This document shows positions 29,600 through 41,400 of a stretch of 64,000 nt of DNA, one piece after another (within the stretch, counting starts at the first letter, position 1; each line of letters begins with the position of its first letter). The notes beneath the pieces were generated by a model that was not told where the DNA came from, ran no database searches, and saw only the letters and a program-made list of their open reading frames with translations. Made by a program: the position numbers and the translations under genes. The stretch comes from Aculops lycopersici (taxonomy: Eukaryota; Arthropoda; Arachnida; Trombidiformes; Eriophyidae), in assembly GCA_015350385.1 (NCBI GenBank), contig WNKI01000002.1:548006-612005 (forward strand). The letters are read 5' to 3'.

Positions 29600-30668
29600 A
29601 TGCAAATTTTATCCAATCTCTCGGCCATTTGTGCCAAAAGGAAAACCAAACTCATGCTCTACTCGCTCTATTGCACTTGTCTCGCCTTTGTTCTATTGGC
29701 AGCATCAGGTAAGTTTCAATTAACTATCAACTATCTTCTGATCGCTCACAAGTCGGTCAAGTATATCCTCTGATCGAGTCAAGTATCAAATGAACAATCG
29801 ACATGATCACTGATCAAAATCTCCTCTAACTGAACTCAACCCAACCCAACCTACAACAGTGCACGCCCACTCGCTGATCCATTCAGAGGCGCACTCCGAA
29901 GGTGGAGGCGGCAGACAGAATGGCCGCGGCCACGGGCAAGCCTCCAATGGGAAGCTAGTCAACGCGGCGGCAAACTCGCAGGGCACCAACAACGGAAACG
30001 GAGCGCCCCAGCACAACCAGAACAGGTGTCAGTCGGGCTGGATGTGGTTCAACAACAAGTGTTGGGTGACCACTCTATTTCGTCGCGATTTTACCCATGC
30101 AGTTGAACTTTGCAGAAAGATGTACAATTCCACTTTGCCAACCATTCACTCGGAGGAGGAGAACGAGTTTTTAAAGCAAAACATTGACTTGCACGATTCG
30201 CCCATCTGGCTGTATGCTCGCCACAATCATCAGTACAACAAAACCCGCTGGCTAGACAAATCGCAGGTCAATTACACCCGTTGGGATCTGGGACAACCTA
30301 GTGACAAGTCCTCGTTGATTTGCATTCAAACCGGGGATAGTTTTTATATGAAGAAGGCGGAGCCTGTTGATGGACAAACAGAGTGCGTTAGCTTCTGGGA
30401 GGACGCCAAGTGGGGCACCCAAGTCGGCTGCTTGGTCCTACTTCCGGTGGTGTGCGAAAAGAAACTCATGCCCATCAGTCGGCTGAATGATGGTTCAAAT
30501 GGAAGCATGTCAAGTCAATATGAACAGCAGCAACTCTCCTCCATGTCTGCAGCTAGCTCGCTTCCAGTATTCCTTAAAACAACCAGCGGCTACCTGTGGC
30601 TAGCGGCCTCATTGGGTCTCCTAGCGCAGCAGCTCCATGCTACCAGTCGCCCGAGCAACCACCTGTAA
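29600..30668 (+). CDS. C-type lectin-like protein, secreted or GPI-anchored (two exons)
   Basis: Exon 1 is 29600-29708 and exon 2 is 29860-30668. The 151-nt intron has donor CAG|GTAAGT and acceptor CTACAACAG. The joined protein is about 305 aa. Residues 1-39 hold a basic start and hydrophobic core LYCTCLAFVLLAAS, a signal peptide. A Gly/Asn/His-rich spacer (40-92) leads to a C-type lectin domain (about 93-240). It shows CQSGWMWFNNKCW, HAVELCRKM, LPTIHSEEENEFL, PIWLYA, ECVSFWEDAKW and a final VVCEKK; six cysteines fit the long-form fold. The EPN/QPD sugar-specificity motif is absent (GQPSDKSS) and WND is not seen, so Ca2+-dependent sugar binding is doubtful. The end has a hydrophobic stretch LWLAASLGLLA, which could be a GPI signal or a membrane anchor. 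Confidence 0.85.
29709..29859 (+). other. 151-nt intron of the lectin gene
   Basis: GTAAGT donor and CAACAG acceptor. Removing it joins the signal-peptide exon (phase 1) to the lectin exon in frame, with a Val codon formed across the junction. Confidence 0.8.
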
Positions 30669-33639
30669 GATTTACAAATCAATCTAATCAATCTATTGAC
30701 ACCTGAGAATCAAATCAACACAATTGAGTCAAATTGATCACAAATCAATTGCGCCAAAGAATTGCAGTGTGAATTATCTTCAAAATTCTAATGTAAATGT
30801 AAAACCAAGAGGAAGGAGAAGAAGAGGAAGTAGAAGCAGAAACCAATACTACGAATCAACTTTTACAACATTTGTGAGAGTGGAATTTTTATTCCGCAAC
30901 CAAAATACTTTGACTGTTCAAATTCTGAATGGGCAAATTGGAAAGCAAAATGAAAACAATTAATAGAAAAGAGAAGAAAAGACTAGAAACTCAAGGACAC
31001 ACAAAAAGAAGAAGAAGAAGGAATCTCAATCATCAGCATTATTATTGATCACATGACACCAAACCAAAAGCGCAAAGTAACAGAAGAATTAGACAACATG
31101 ATGAGCAATTAATCAGACGAAGGCAGGAAAACACCAAATGTAATATGATCAACTGTAATCATGAATACAGACACAAAACAATCGCGTTTAATCTCATCGT
31201 CACACTCAACTCGAACGATTCGACCCAAAACCAACCGAAACCATTTATTGTTATTACCACTCTGACATTATCAGCCACGACTACTATCACCTGTTAGCTG
31301 ATTGTTGTTACGTCACTCACCTGAAGATTTGGACACCAGAATTTGTAAGCCTCAACTTGAGAATACACAATTTACTACAATACACAAGTGACCAGTAGAC
31401 GTCGATTTTGTCGTCAACTTTGTCACCAAACAAGACAATTGCACGGACAAGAACAAGTAATTGATGATATGTTACCACCAAGACCAAGTAAAGCATTAGT
31501 AATTTGTATTTGAATTTAGCCACTGCAATCTTGGTACATGGGATGTAAGAGGAAAGAGGAGCGTAGACTACGAAGAATCTCAATCATTATCTCTTGTCTA
31601 TTATTACCAGGATGAAATAAGACAAATCTAATACAAAAAAGAATTATGTTTTTGCATCTCATTCATTCATCAATACGAAACGAATTAAACTTCAAGCTTC
31701 AAATTGAGATTTTCGAAATACCAATGAATCAAAAATACATTCAATTTAGTGACACAACAAATCAAACGATACAATATCTGAATTGAAAATATACAATCGG
31801 AATGCAAGAATACAACTGCCAACGAACGTGTCATTTATGCCCCCACACTCAAGCGCTCAAGTTTGTATAGCTAACTGTAAATTTTCAAATTTTAATACCT
31901 GATCTATAATCGAACTCCAATTGGACTAACAGGTGGCGACGCATTGGGCGCTATAGATGGCAAACCAAAAAGAACAGCAACAGCGAACACTTGGTGATCT
32001 AGTGGCACGAGAGTGTGATGTCAATAGAAAGCAAGTCGAATTTGAAATTGAACACCAAAGAGTCGAGTGAATACTGACGAGTATCATGAGATAGTAACAA
32101 CAAAGGCACAATAAACAAATAATCTGACCCAAAGAGAAAACGGAAAGGGGAAAAGTTTTTTGTTTGTTTGAAGGTGAGAAAGAGTTGAGTTACTAGGTTT
32201 CCCCGTTCTCAACTTTGAGTTGATGGCCACTTGCTCTAATTTCATTTGCTTTCCATTGTCCTCGGAATGCTGAATTGAGTGTCCCTCGCTTTCTCCCTCC
32301 GACGCATGCTCTTGCGTTTCACATGAAGAGCTTAGTTTTTCCGCCGGCTATCCGGTTAGTCGTCTCTTTCTCTCTAGTTTTCGAGTTGGGTGTGTGTTTC
32401 GCAGAAAGGGGCAAGTGGGTTGCGCGTAGGAGTAATGTGTAAGTTATGATTCCAACTCATTTGACTGTCTCTTTGTGGCAGTCGTTCGTTGCAGGCACAA
32501 AGCAAAAAGAGCAACTCGCACCGAGCAATGTAAGTGAGTTTGGTCTATAGGACTGGTGGCTTTTGGCGCATGATGTTGTCAAAATTTTAATATCGAGCTC
32601 CTTGCTAGTAGTAGTAGTAGTAGTAGTAGTGATCGTAGTAGTGGCAGGAGGAGCAGAAGCTCGAGTCAAGTTTACAACTACGACTACTATATCAATAGCA
32701 ACGATACAAAGAACGCGACAAAGAGATGTTATTAAGAGTCCGCATCCACGACTGCGTCGACAGATCCAGAAAGACAATTGAACTGTCGCATAGTTTTGCC
32801 GCATTAAATTGCAGCCGAGTGGCTCAGGTCAACTAAAATTGAAACTGGAACCAAGATCCAAACCGAGACCGAAACTGAGCTTACCAATGCAAAGTCACGT
32901 TTTATCTCGTCCATCTCATGGTTATTGTGCACGTAATTTATCACACGCGCAACAGACACCGAAGAGATGGAAGTGAGAGAGCAAAAGTAAACCCCTTTGG
33001 TTGGATCTAAAGCTTTTGGTTAGCGGTGAACTCATCGATTTCAGATGGAAAATGTCGATTTTATGGCCTAGATTTGGAGCCAAATTTAAACTGTCCTTTT
33101 GAGTCAGTTTTGCATAAACTAGCCAATGATAGGATAAAAAGCGAAAATTAACTCCACTCCTTGTTTCGGAGGCCCATAAACAAAAGCAATCGATATTGTC
33201 TCGTTGTCGTCGTCGTCGTCGTCGTAATAGAAGTAGGCTTTTATACAGATCTTTTTGACAGATCTAGAATCTCGTCGTAACTCAGCGCGACGATGACAGC
33301 AACTTGGCCCAAAAAGATAGCATTGAATTTTGAGTTTCAAATTGGGTTTGGAGCTCAAATTTTAATTTGAGAAAATTTCATGAGTCAGCTGGAAAGCGAA
33401 ATTTTTGCAATGAAACACAATTGGCGCCTCTGTTTCATTTCGCGGGTTTATCCTTTTCTCAATTCAATTTCAACTGGCCAACAGACCAACCAACCAACCA
33501 ACCAGTTGACCTTTATGAAGGGAACGAGCAAAACCAACCAGAGGCATAGCAAATGAGGACTTTTCCATGTCAGCTAGGCAGCCAGTTGCCTAGGCGACCA
33601 AACAATTTTGCCAATTTACCAGTCGTGGTCGTCGTTATG

Positions 33640-33640
33640 G

Positions 33641-33707
<67 letters not shown>
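33640..33707. repeat. (GTT)22 trinucleotide array
   Basis: Uninterrupted GTT repeat, which produces a poly-Val chance frame on the plus strand. Confidence 0.97.
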
Positions 33708-33765
33708 CATGACTGGCGCTAAGCGAATCAGCTACCGACTCGATTATCTGGCTGCTGGTTTGCCG

Positions 33766-36700
33766 AACCGGAAGTAGTGATGCGAGGACTAGAAAAAAAC
33801 TAACTGTCTACACTGGAATCGCGCAACCACTTTTAGGTAACAAATTAACCGGAAGTTTTAACCTGTACCTTGGGGTAACATTATTGATTTGCTTGTATGT
33901 CGTTTGCAGTGTTTTAGTATGAGAAAAATTGCAACACTTTTGTCGTCTGTTTGCTTTTCTCCCTTTGTTTGACTGTTAAGTTTCTCGTTTGATCTCGGAG
34001 CACACAAAAACTAGTGGGAAATTAGATGTTTGTCGTGGTGCTGAGGAGCAAGTTGCTTTTGCATTGGTGGTGCCACTAGCGCTACTAAACGGAAACACGA
34101 AACGAGAAGTCATAGCGGGAGAGTGACGTAATGGCAGCTGGCGCGCTAGAAGTGCAATGGCAACAAAGTGTTTGTTGTAACTCTAGATATCAAACCAAAG
34201 GATCAAATCTAATCTGAATAATGGACTTTGAGCGGTCGGTTGCCAGTGGTGTTGCAGGCGGCTGCAGAGGCGAGAGCTCTTAGTTTGGGTGCCGCTTGAA
34301 TTATCGTCACTTTCGCTTTTTCCAACAAAAACTGTGACTCTAATGAACACTGACCACCATCTCACAGTGCAATTTTCCCATCTCCGCGCTTAGACTTCAC
34401 TCGAGGAAAGAGTGCCTCTGAACTCCAATGTTACCCTCTAACGGGATCTATGAGCCATGCAATGTAAATGGAAATTTGCGTTCATCTCTCTCCTCGAAGT
34501 CCAAGCGAAGGTGAGTTCATTTTGAAGCACAACAGTCGACATCAATGTAGGCAAAAAAGGGTGAGGCGACACTAGAGATCGGTAGCCATCGCCACCACCT
34601 CCCGAGGAATCCACTTCAGAAAGTCTTACAACAGACACTCTAACACTTGACCTGTGAAAATGAACAATGGCTTGCGCATAAACGATGCACACGAGCCTCT
34701 TGCCACTCGGCCTCCTCCTCCTCTGGTCGGTAGTTTAACCGGAAGTGGCCCTCCAGCTGGGCTCATGTGTCGCGGCCGCTCCGGCTCTCGGGACTCAGCG
34801 GACTTCTCACTTCCGCTTGCCTCTCATTTTTCCCCGTCTTCACTCCCTTTATTCTCGCTCTAAACCCCGAATGCAAAGTCGCAAATCTTGAGACGGCTAT
34901 AGACGGGGACGCTGACGTTGAGCGACGTTGATGGCGGACAGCAAGGGGCAAGCCAGAGCAAAGAGGAGGACCAGAGTCAAGGGCAAGCTGAGCTCGAGTT
35001 TAACTTCCGTCTAGCTCTCAATGTCTGACTGGCTGGCTGGCGGATCAAACTAAGCACTGCCAGCTTCCCCTGCCTCAAAGCCAAGCGCAGCTCAAGCTCT
35101 CAAACGTTAATGGAAATTGGCTTTGCCTTTTCGCTCTCTCTCTCACTTCGCATTACGCAACATCAACTCCTCCGTTGTGCCGTCTAACTTTACTTCAATT
35201 TTCAAATACAATTCAATTCAAGTCACACTCAACAGTGTCACAAACATTGAGTCAGCTCTTGTTGTTGGTGCTCAGGATGATGATGATGATGATGCTACTG
35301 CTACTGCTGCTCCCTCTGATCTTGTGGCATAACTCACGGGTTTGCGTTGGTTATTTGCCGCGAGATGCCAGTGGGCGACAGCTACAACATTACAATGAGC
35401 TGCCAATCGCATTGCTTATGCAAGAGCGGTATTAACTTGGCTCACGTCGTGATCGTTTATACCTGGCGGCCCCACCGTTAGTTTGTGCCTGCCTCCACCA
35501 CTTCCGCTTGCACCTGACTTCTGTGAAGCAGAGAAGGGGGCGAGAGAAAAGGCAAGTTTGTGGATGTAACCAGCGACACGATGAGCATCTGGGGAGTTGA
35601 AGGCCCAGAGAGATGATTTATTACTGAATCTGTGAAGAACCACAATGGACGGACCCAGCGACTTGCGAGCTGCAGTTAATCTGATTGATGTGTCTCGCCC
35701 ATAACAAACTGTGCGTCTCATCAACGTGTACCTATGACAGGTAGCTGTTTACCCGAAGGTTTGCTAAGCAGACTGTCTAGCTAGCTAGCTAGCTAAATGG
35801 TTTCGTTGGGTAAACTTGAGCCAGTGTAGAAAAACCCCTCCACTTCCGTGATCAATCAAGTCCACCAAGTGACAACCGGATCTCACTGGTTAGCTGCAAT
35901 AATTTTCCCTTTCAACCTCAAATTGGATCGATGGGTCCAGTCTGAATTCAGTAGTCTACTTGAGGCGTACGAAGATGACGACAACAATGACCAGCAGCCA
36001 AGTTACAAGGACGATATCTATGGCAGCATCGACGATGAAGCCGAAGGTCATTGCGCCCCAACAAATAGCTGATAGCTGCACCGACTCGAGCTTGTGTTTG
36101 TGTGTTTGTGTCCAGCGGCCAGGCGAAGGGTTAAAGTTTGGAGCAGGTGCGGGGGACATGCAAACTAATGAGCGGACAAGTGGAGCTAGTTGTGGCACGT
36201 GAGTTCGGTCCAATTGCAAATTTGCCTACGTCTACACAGTGAACGTCACCCTTAACTTGTTCGCCGTCATTGTCGACGTCGTCGTCAGGTACAATTCTCA
36301 GCAATTTGAACTGGCCGACGACGTGACAGCAACAGCAACAGCAACAGCAGCATCAGCAGTAGTGGCAGTAACAAAAACACAACTGCAGCAAAAACGACGA
36401 TAACAACCGACAGGTCCACTCTAACGGGTCAACATGAGGCCTTAAGAGGATCACATTGCATTTGCATCTACATTCGATGCGATATAAGTCAAGTTTAGGT
36501 TCTTCATCTCTTTGTTTGCTTAAAGAGAACGAAGGGCAACGAGGAAACGAAGCGACAAAATATCGGTGGCTGGCGCACAAACTGACTCACTGACGAGGTC
36601 AAATAAAGCGTGCCCAATAATATATTAGACAAAAGGTAACTTCTCTCTCTCTCTGCCCTTCAAGCCTAACTTTAATGAGATGCCAGCTAACAAGACACGA

Positions 36701-38106
36701 ACCGGAAGTTGCGAGCTGCTCGCTCAAGTCGCGACTCAAGTTTGTCGGCGGCAATGGGAATTTGGTAATAATAATCACTTTCGATTCCTCGAAGTAACTT
36801 AGGTGGGAGCTCTCCGTTTCTTGTAACGGTTCAGGTGCCTTGTGTTAGAGAGGGAGGTATTCAACTTGCGCGAGCGTCTCCGACTTTTTCGGGCAGATTT
36901 GCAATTTGCACTCTGCGACTAGTCAGTCTGGATGGCTGGCTGGCTGGCTGGTTACCTGACTACCTGGCTTCCTGTTAGCGATGCGAGTTTTGATTGAATC
37001 TCTCCTCTTTGCCGCTCTGGTTGCGTAACGAGAGCAAATTTAGTCAATCATTGCAACTCGGAGTGAGCCAGCCAATGAAAACAAACGCCAGCTTTGGCAC
37101 ACAAGCATCTCCGTGGATCGTTAAGTTGTTTTGACGCTTGGCAAGTGGCACAACAAGGCGACACAGGTAGCAAGCCAACTGCTGACTCGGCCCACCTTGT
37201 TGGTTGGACAGCTAGATAGCTAGCTTGCCAACCAACCAGCTGGCTGGCAAACATCACGATCCATCAACCCGTTGAGCTGGCAACTCACGTTTGCCGCCAC
37301 TCCTTCTGAGGCGCTCTGAGGCCCGTTAGATTTCTACCTCACACTCGCTCGCTCTTCTCACGCCCACTTACCTGTGAAGTGAGCCTGGCTAGCTTGCTAG
37401 AGAGGGAGAAGTTGGCGTTAACTGGATCACTGACAACCAATAGCAGTAAGGTCCACGTTGTCACCGGCGTAGATATATTTTGGATGTCGGCTTGGAATTC
37501 CTTCCAGTTGCTTGGGTCACAGCTGCCAGTCAATTTGGCCCTGTGTCGCCCTAGGAGAGCGCTCGTCGCATGCGCACTGGGAGAGTTAGCGACGACTACG
37601 ATAGGGAGAGACGCGTGCTGCTCACTTACCCTTTGCCGCAATAGCTATAGCGATTGCTCTCTATCTCTGTTGTATCGGCCAGTTACTTGCTCAGTTCAGT
37701 TTGAGACCACGTTCAGCTCACAACTTGAGTCGCTTGCTACTTAGTCTAGGAAATTTTCACCCCTCCCCCTGAAATCAGAATAGTCGTCGTCTCTTTGCGG
37801 CATCACTTGTCGTATCTGCAAATCGAGCGCTAGTTAGAGTGAGGGATCAAACAAGTGGACATCGAGTTGCGCCGAGTTTGCGATCATGCGCATCACGTTA
37901 TGTAACCTCGCCACGCGCGACAAGGATACTTGCGGCGATTGCCCAACAACATCACCAACAATAACAACAACGACAACCACGACCATCAGTTCAAGTTCCT
38001 GACCAGATAGATCAGTCTCAGTTCACGTGATAGTTGAAATCGAAACTGTTTTTTGCGGCGATGAAAGAATAACGCAACGAACTGCGGCACAGATCCCACC
38101 GGAAGT
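33766..38106. promoter_or_regulatory. Cluster of CCGGAAGT (ETS-type) sites
   Basis: CCGGAAGT occurs at 33768, 33849, 34739, 36702 and 38099, the first four as AACCGGAAGT. The related ACTTCCGC and ACTTCCGT appear at about 34810, 35504 and 35842. ACCGGAAGT is the consensus for ETS-family transcription factors such as GABP. The cluster precedes the large gene at 38412. Regulatory function is inferred. Confidence 0.4.
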
Positions 38107-38411
38107 GTGTGTGAGAGCGGCAAAAAATGAGCATCGGGATCGAGAAAGGCCTCGAAAACTGGAAGGTAAATAAACAGGTAGAGCGCTGGAGTTGCCAACG
38201 AGAGGATAGAGCGGGGAAAACATGAAGTCATTAAAGGTTTCTTCTAGATTCGAAAGCCGGAAGCGAGCAAACCGAAACCATTAGCAGAAACTCAACCCCA
38301 GCCCTCAAGTGGCGCGAGCGAAAAAGTCAACTGCCAATTAACCTGAAGCCAAAGGCTTAGCTAAGGGGAGAAGTAAGTGGAGCAAAATTAGGAGATAGAA
38401 AGAGAAAAAAC

Positions 38412-41400
38412 ATGACCACCACGACCAACTTGCTAAGTCCAAATTCGGGACCCGACAAGCCGGGCCAACAAAACCAGCAGCAACAGCAGCAGCAGGGCCA
38501 AGCAGGTGGGAGGCGGAAGAGCACCCTTAGCAATCATGGCTTCTTCATCGATTACTCCAACACTCGCCGCCGGAGCTCGTCAGCCGCCCGGGACCATCAG
38601 TACATTTTGGCGCGCAACAGCCAGGTTCTGAGGAATTACGTCAGTCCCGTTCGCTGGGCAGCCAGCTCGAGCTCGGGAGCGGCGGGTAGTGTTGGTGGTT
38701 CAGGTGTGGGTGGCGGTCTAGCTCTAGCCAATCAGCGCCAGCAACGCGAGTCCATTTGCCGCGCCAGTCAACCAAACTCACCGTCCAGAGGAGCGGCAAA
38801 TGGCGGCGCCTCGTCCAACACCAACACCAATGCCAATGCCTATCCAAATAATACAAATAGCAATCCAACGGCCAACAATAATCATAATAACAGTCGCCAA
38901 TTGCGACTTGCCTCCTGTTCGACCGGTTTGGGAGTACCGCGGCCAAGCGCCACCCGAGTGGGCGGGTCCATTTCGGTTGCCCAACACTACGGCCGGTACT
39001 CGCAATCGGCGCTCCTGTTGCCCGCCCTACACGTTCCCTCCGCCCTGGCGGGTTCCCGAAAGACGTCCATCTTTGACCCAACAGGTCACTCTCTCGCTCC
39101 TCACATAATTGCTCGCCGGAAGTCGACGATGGTCTGCGGCGGCGGTGGTGGTGCCACGCCCTCCCCCGTCTCGCTGGCCACCTCGCCGCCGGTTTCGGTT
39201 AGTTTGCTTGCCCGAGGAGCGTCGAGGGCCACCAGAAAGGGGGAACTCGGCAAGCATGTGCCTGTGATTGGTTGCTCGCCAACCTCAATTCAAGCCTCGT
39301 TGGCGGCACTGGACGAGACGAGAAAGTGTGAGAAACTATTGAAACGAGTTAGGCGACACGAGAAACGTAAAGAGAAGGAGAGACTGAAGCGGAAGGAGGC
39401 GCGCCGGAAGTCGAGGGTGCTGGAGGCAAATCGGGATCAAGGTGATGATGATGAGGAGGAGGAGGAGGAGGAACAGGAAGCGGAGCATCAGTGGCGCCCA
39501 ACGGCCAGTTTGAGGCGGAAATCACTGAGGGCTATTCAGAGTGCAGCTGACTTGTTGTCCGGCTCGCACCGGAAGTCGCGAAACGACACCATGGATGGAC
39601 TGTCAATGTCAACAATGAGCTTTATGTCAAGCGATGGGTCCGGTGGTGATAACAGTAGTGGTAATGGTAGCAGCGACGATGACTACTACGATGACGACGA
39701 CAACGACTACGATCCAAGCGAAGATTCGCAATATGGATTCTCGTTTGAGGCGCACGAACAGGAGCACGGCGGAGATATAAATCATTATCATCCTAATGAT
39801 TCCTACCTCGTAGATTATGATTACGATAACAACGATGATGAGAACGAAGATGACGACAAACACGACGACGACCAGTCAAGTTGTTGTTGCTCGCTGGACT
39901 CGAGATTAAGTTATGGCGAAGGTGAGCGGCAAACTCTTAGTGATCAGCAGCCAAGCGACCAAGAGCAAAAAAAGGACGCAACAACAAAATCAGCCCCAAT
40001 AAACCCATTGACCTACCAAAAACAACAACTACAAGCACGATCACAGCTGAACAAAGGCGAACAGGAGAGTAAACAAGCCAAAGATGGCATAGGCGCGCGA
40101 GGTAGCGAGTCCAAGCGATCGTTTGTCAGGTCGGCTATGAGAAAGATAGCAAATACAATATCAGGCGGCGCCGGCGGTGCGTCAAGTGCCGCCGAGCCCA
40201 AGGTGTCGGCGGCTCAATCGTCCATTGTCCGAATCTGCAACCAGCAGCAAAGTGGCAGCAGCACTAACATCAACAACAACAATAACAATAATAATGAAAA
40301 TAATAACAACATTGCCAGTGACGGCACTCCCGACGGCACGTTTAAACGATCGCCGCCGGAAGTGGACTTTGCCTTAGAGGATGGCGGCAAGAACGGCGGA
40401 GTGGCCGGCCAGAGGCAGCAGGGACGTAGAAAGTCACACAAACCCTGGTGCAAGCGACACAATAAGCAACAGCAATACAACCAACACCAAAATCAACGGA
40501 TCAAAACAGGTGGCCAGAGCGAGCGGACCACCAAGCTTCAAGCTGGTAAAAAGTCCAGGGCGTCGAGTTCGGCTGGACTAAACTATTGGTACTACTACTA
40601 CTGCTACCTGCGCGAGTCAAGCTTCGACTCGGCGGCCATCGACGATTTGCCAATTGTTTCAATGGGCGCCGATGCGCCAACTAGCGATGCCGAGCGCCGA
40701 GCTAGACTCTACATTAACTACTCGTTGGCTCGAATTGAGATTTTAAACACCAACTCGGATCCCGTGGCCAAATTGGCGGAAAAGTTGGCTCGCGTTGCAG
40801 CCGCTGAAGAGGCCGAGGCGCTGGAAAACGAGCAGCGGCAGCAACACTATCAACTGAACCATTTGTTCACAGGTGGCTCGCAACAGCAATTTCATGGCCT
40901 CCGGAGGCAAAGCGGGAGTTGCAATCAGTTGAACGAACGATTCGACTTCAATTCCATCAATCAGCAAGCCAACAGCAGCAGCGCTAACAACAACAACAAC
41001 AACAAGTCGCCCGTTTCCGGTCTCTTCACTTTCAGCCAATCAACGGATGTGTCACTAACACTTTCAACCAGCTCCATGGCCAGCAGCTCGACGTCGCGCA
41101 ACAGCATGTCGCTCTCGTCTATGGTGACGGAGAGTGAGGATGACGTTAGCAACGGACTCGACGAGGACGAGTACGACTACGACAATAACAACGACATCGA
41201 CAACGACGTACGCAATGAGACTTCTGAGGTGGCGAGTCTATTTGTGCCACACCACGACGACCACATGACCGACTCCGCCACGCCCACAAACCACGGAAAC
41301 CAATCATCATTAGGGGGCCAGCTTCGTTGTGGCGAGCACAACAATAATTTAAACTTGGCGCCCGAAGGCAGCGGCAGTGCCACTTACAAGGGAGACGCGT

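Larger units (their letters stand above)
30669..38411. other. Gene-poor region between the lectin and the giant RRKS-repeat ORF
   Basis: 7.7 kb with no frame that looks coding. The first 1.3 kb after the lectin stop is AT-rich and may be its 3' UTR. Further on are a (GTT)n array (33640), runs of CTGG (about 35020-35043, 36928-36955), CTAG (35776-35796) and several AACCGGAAGT sites. It probably contains promoter and enhancer sequence for the large gene that starts at 38412. Confidence 0.45.

Noticed and set aside
33553..33777. Poly-Val frame
   Set aside because: Produced by the (GTT)22 array.
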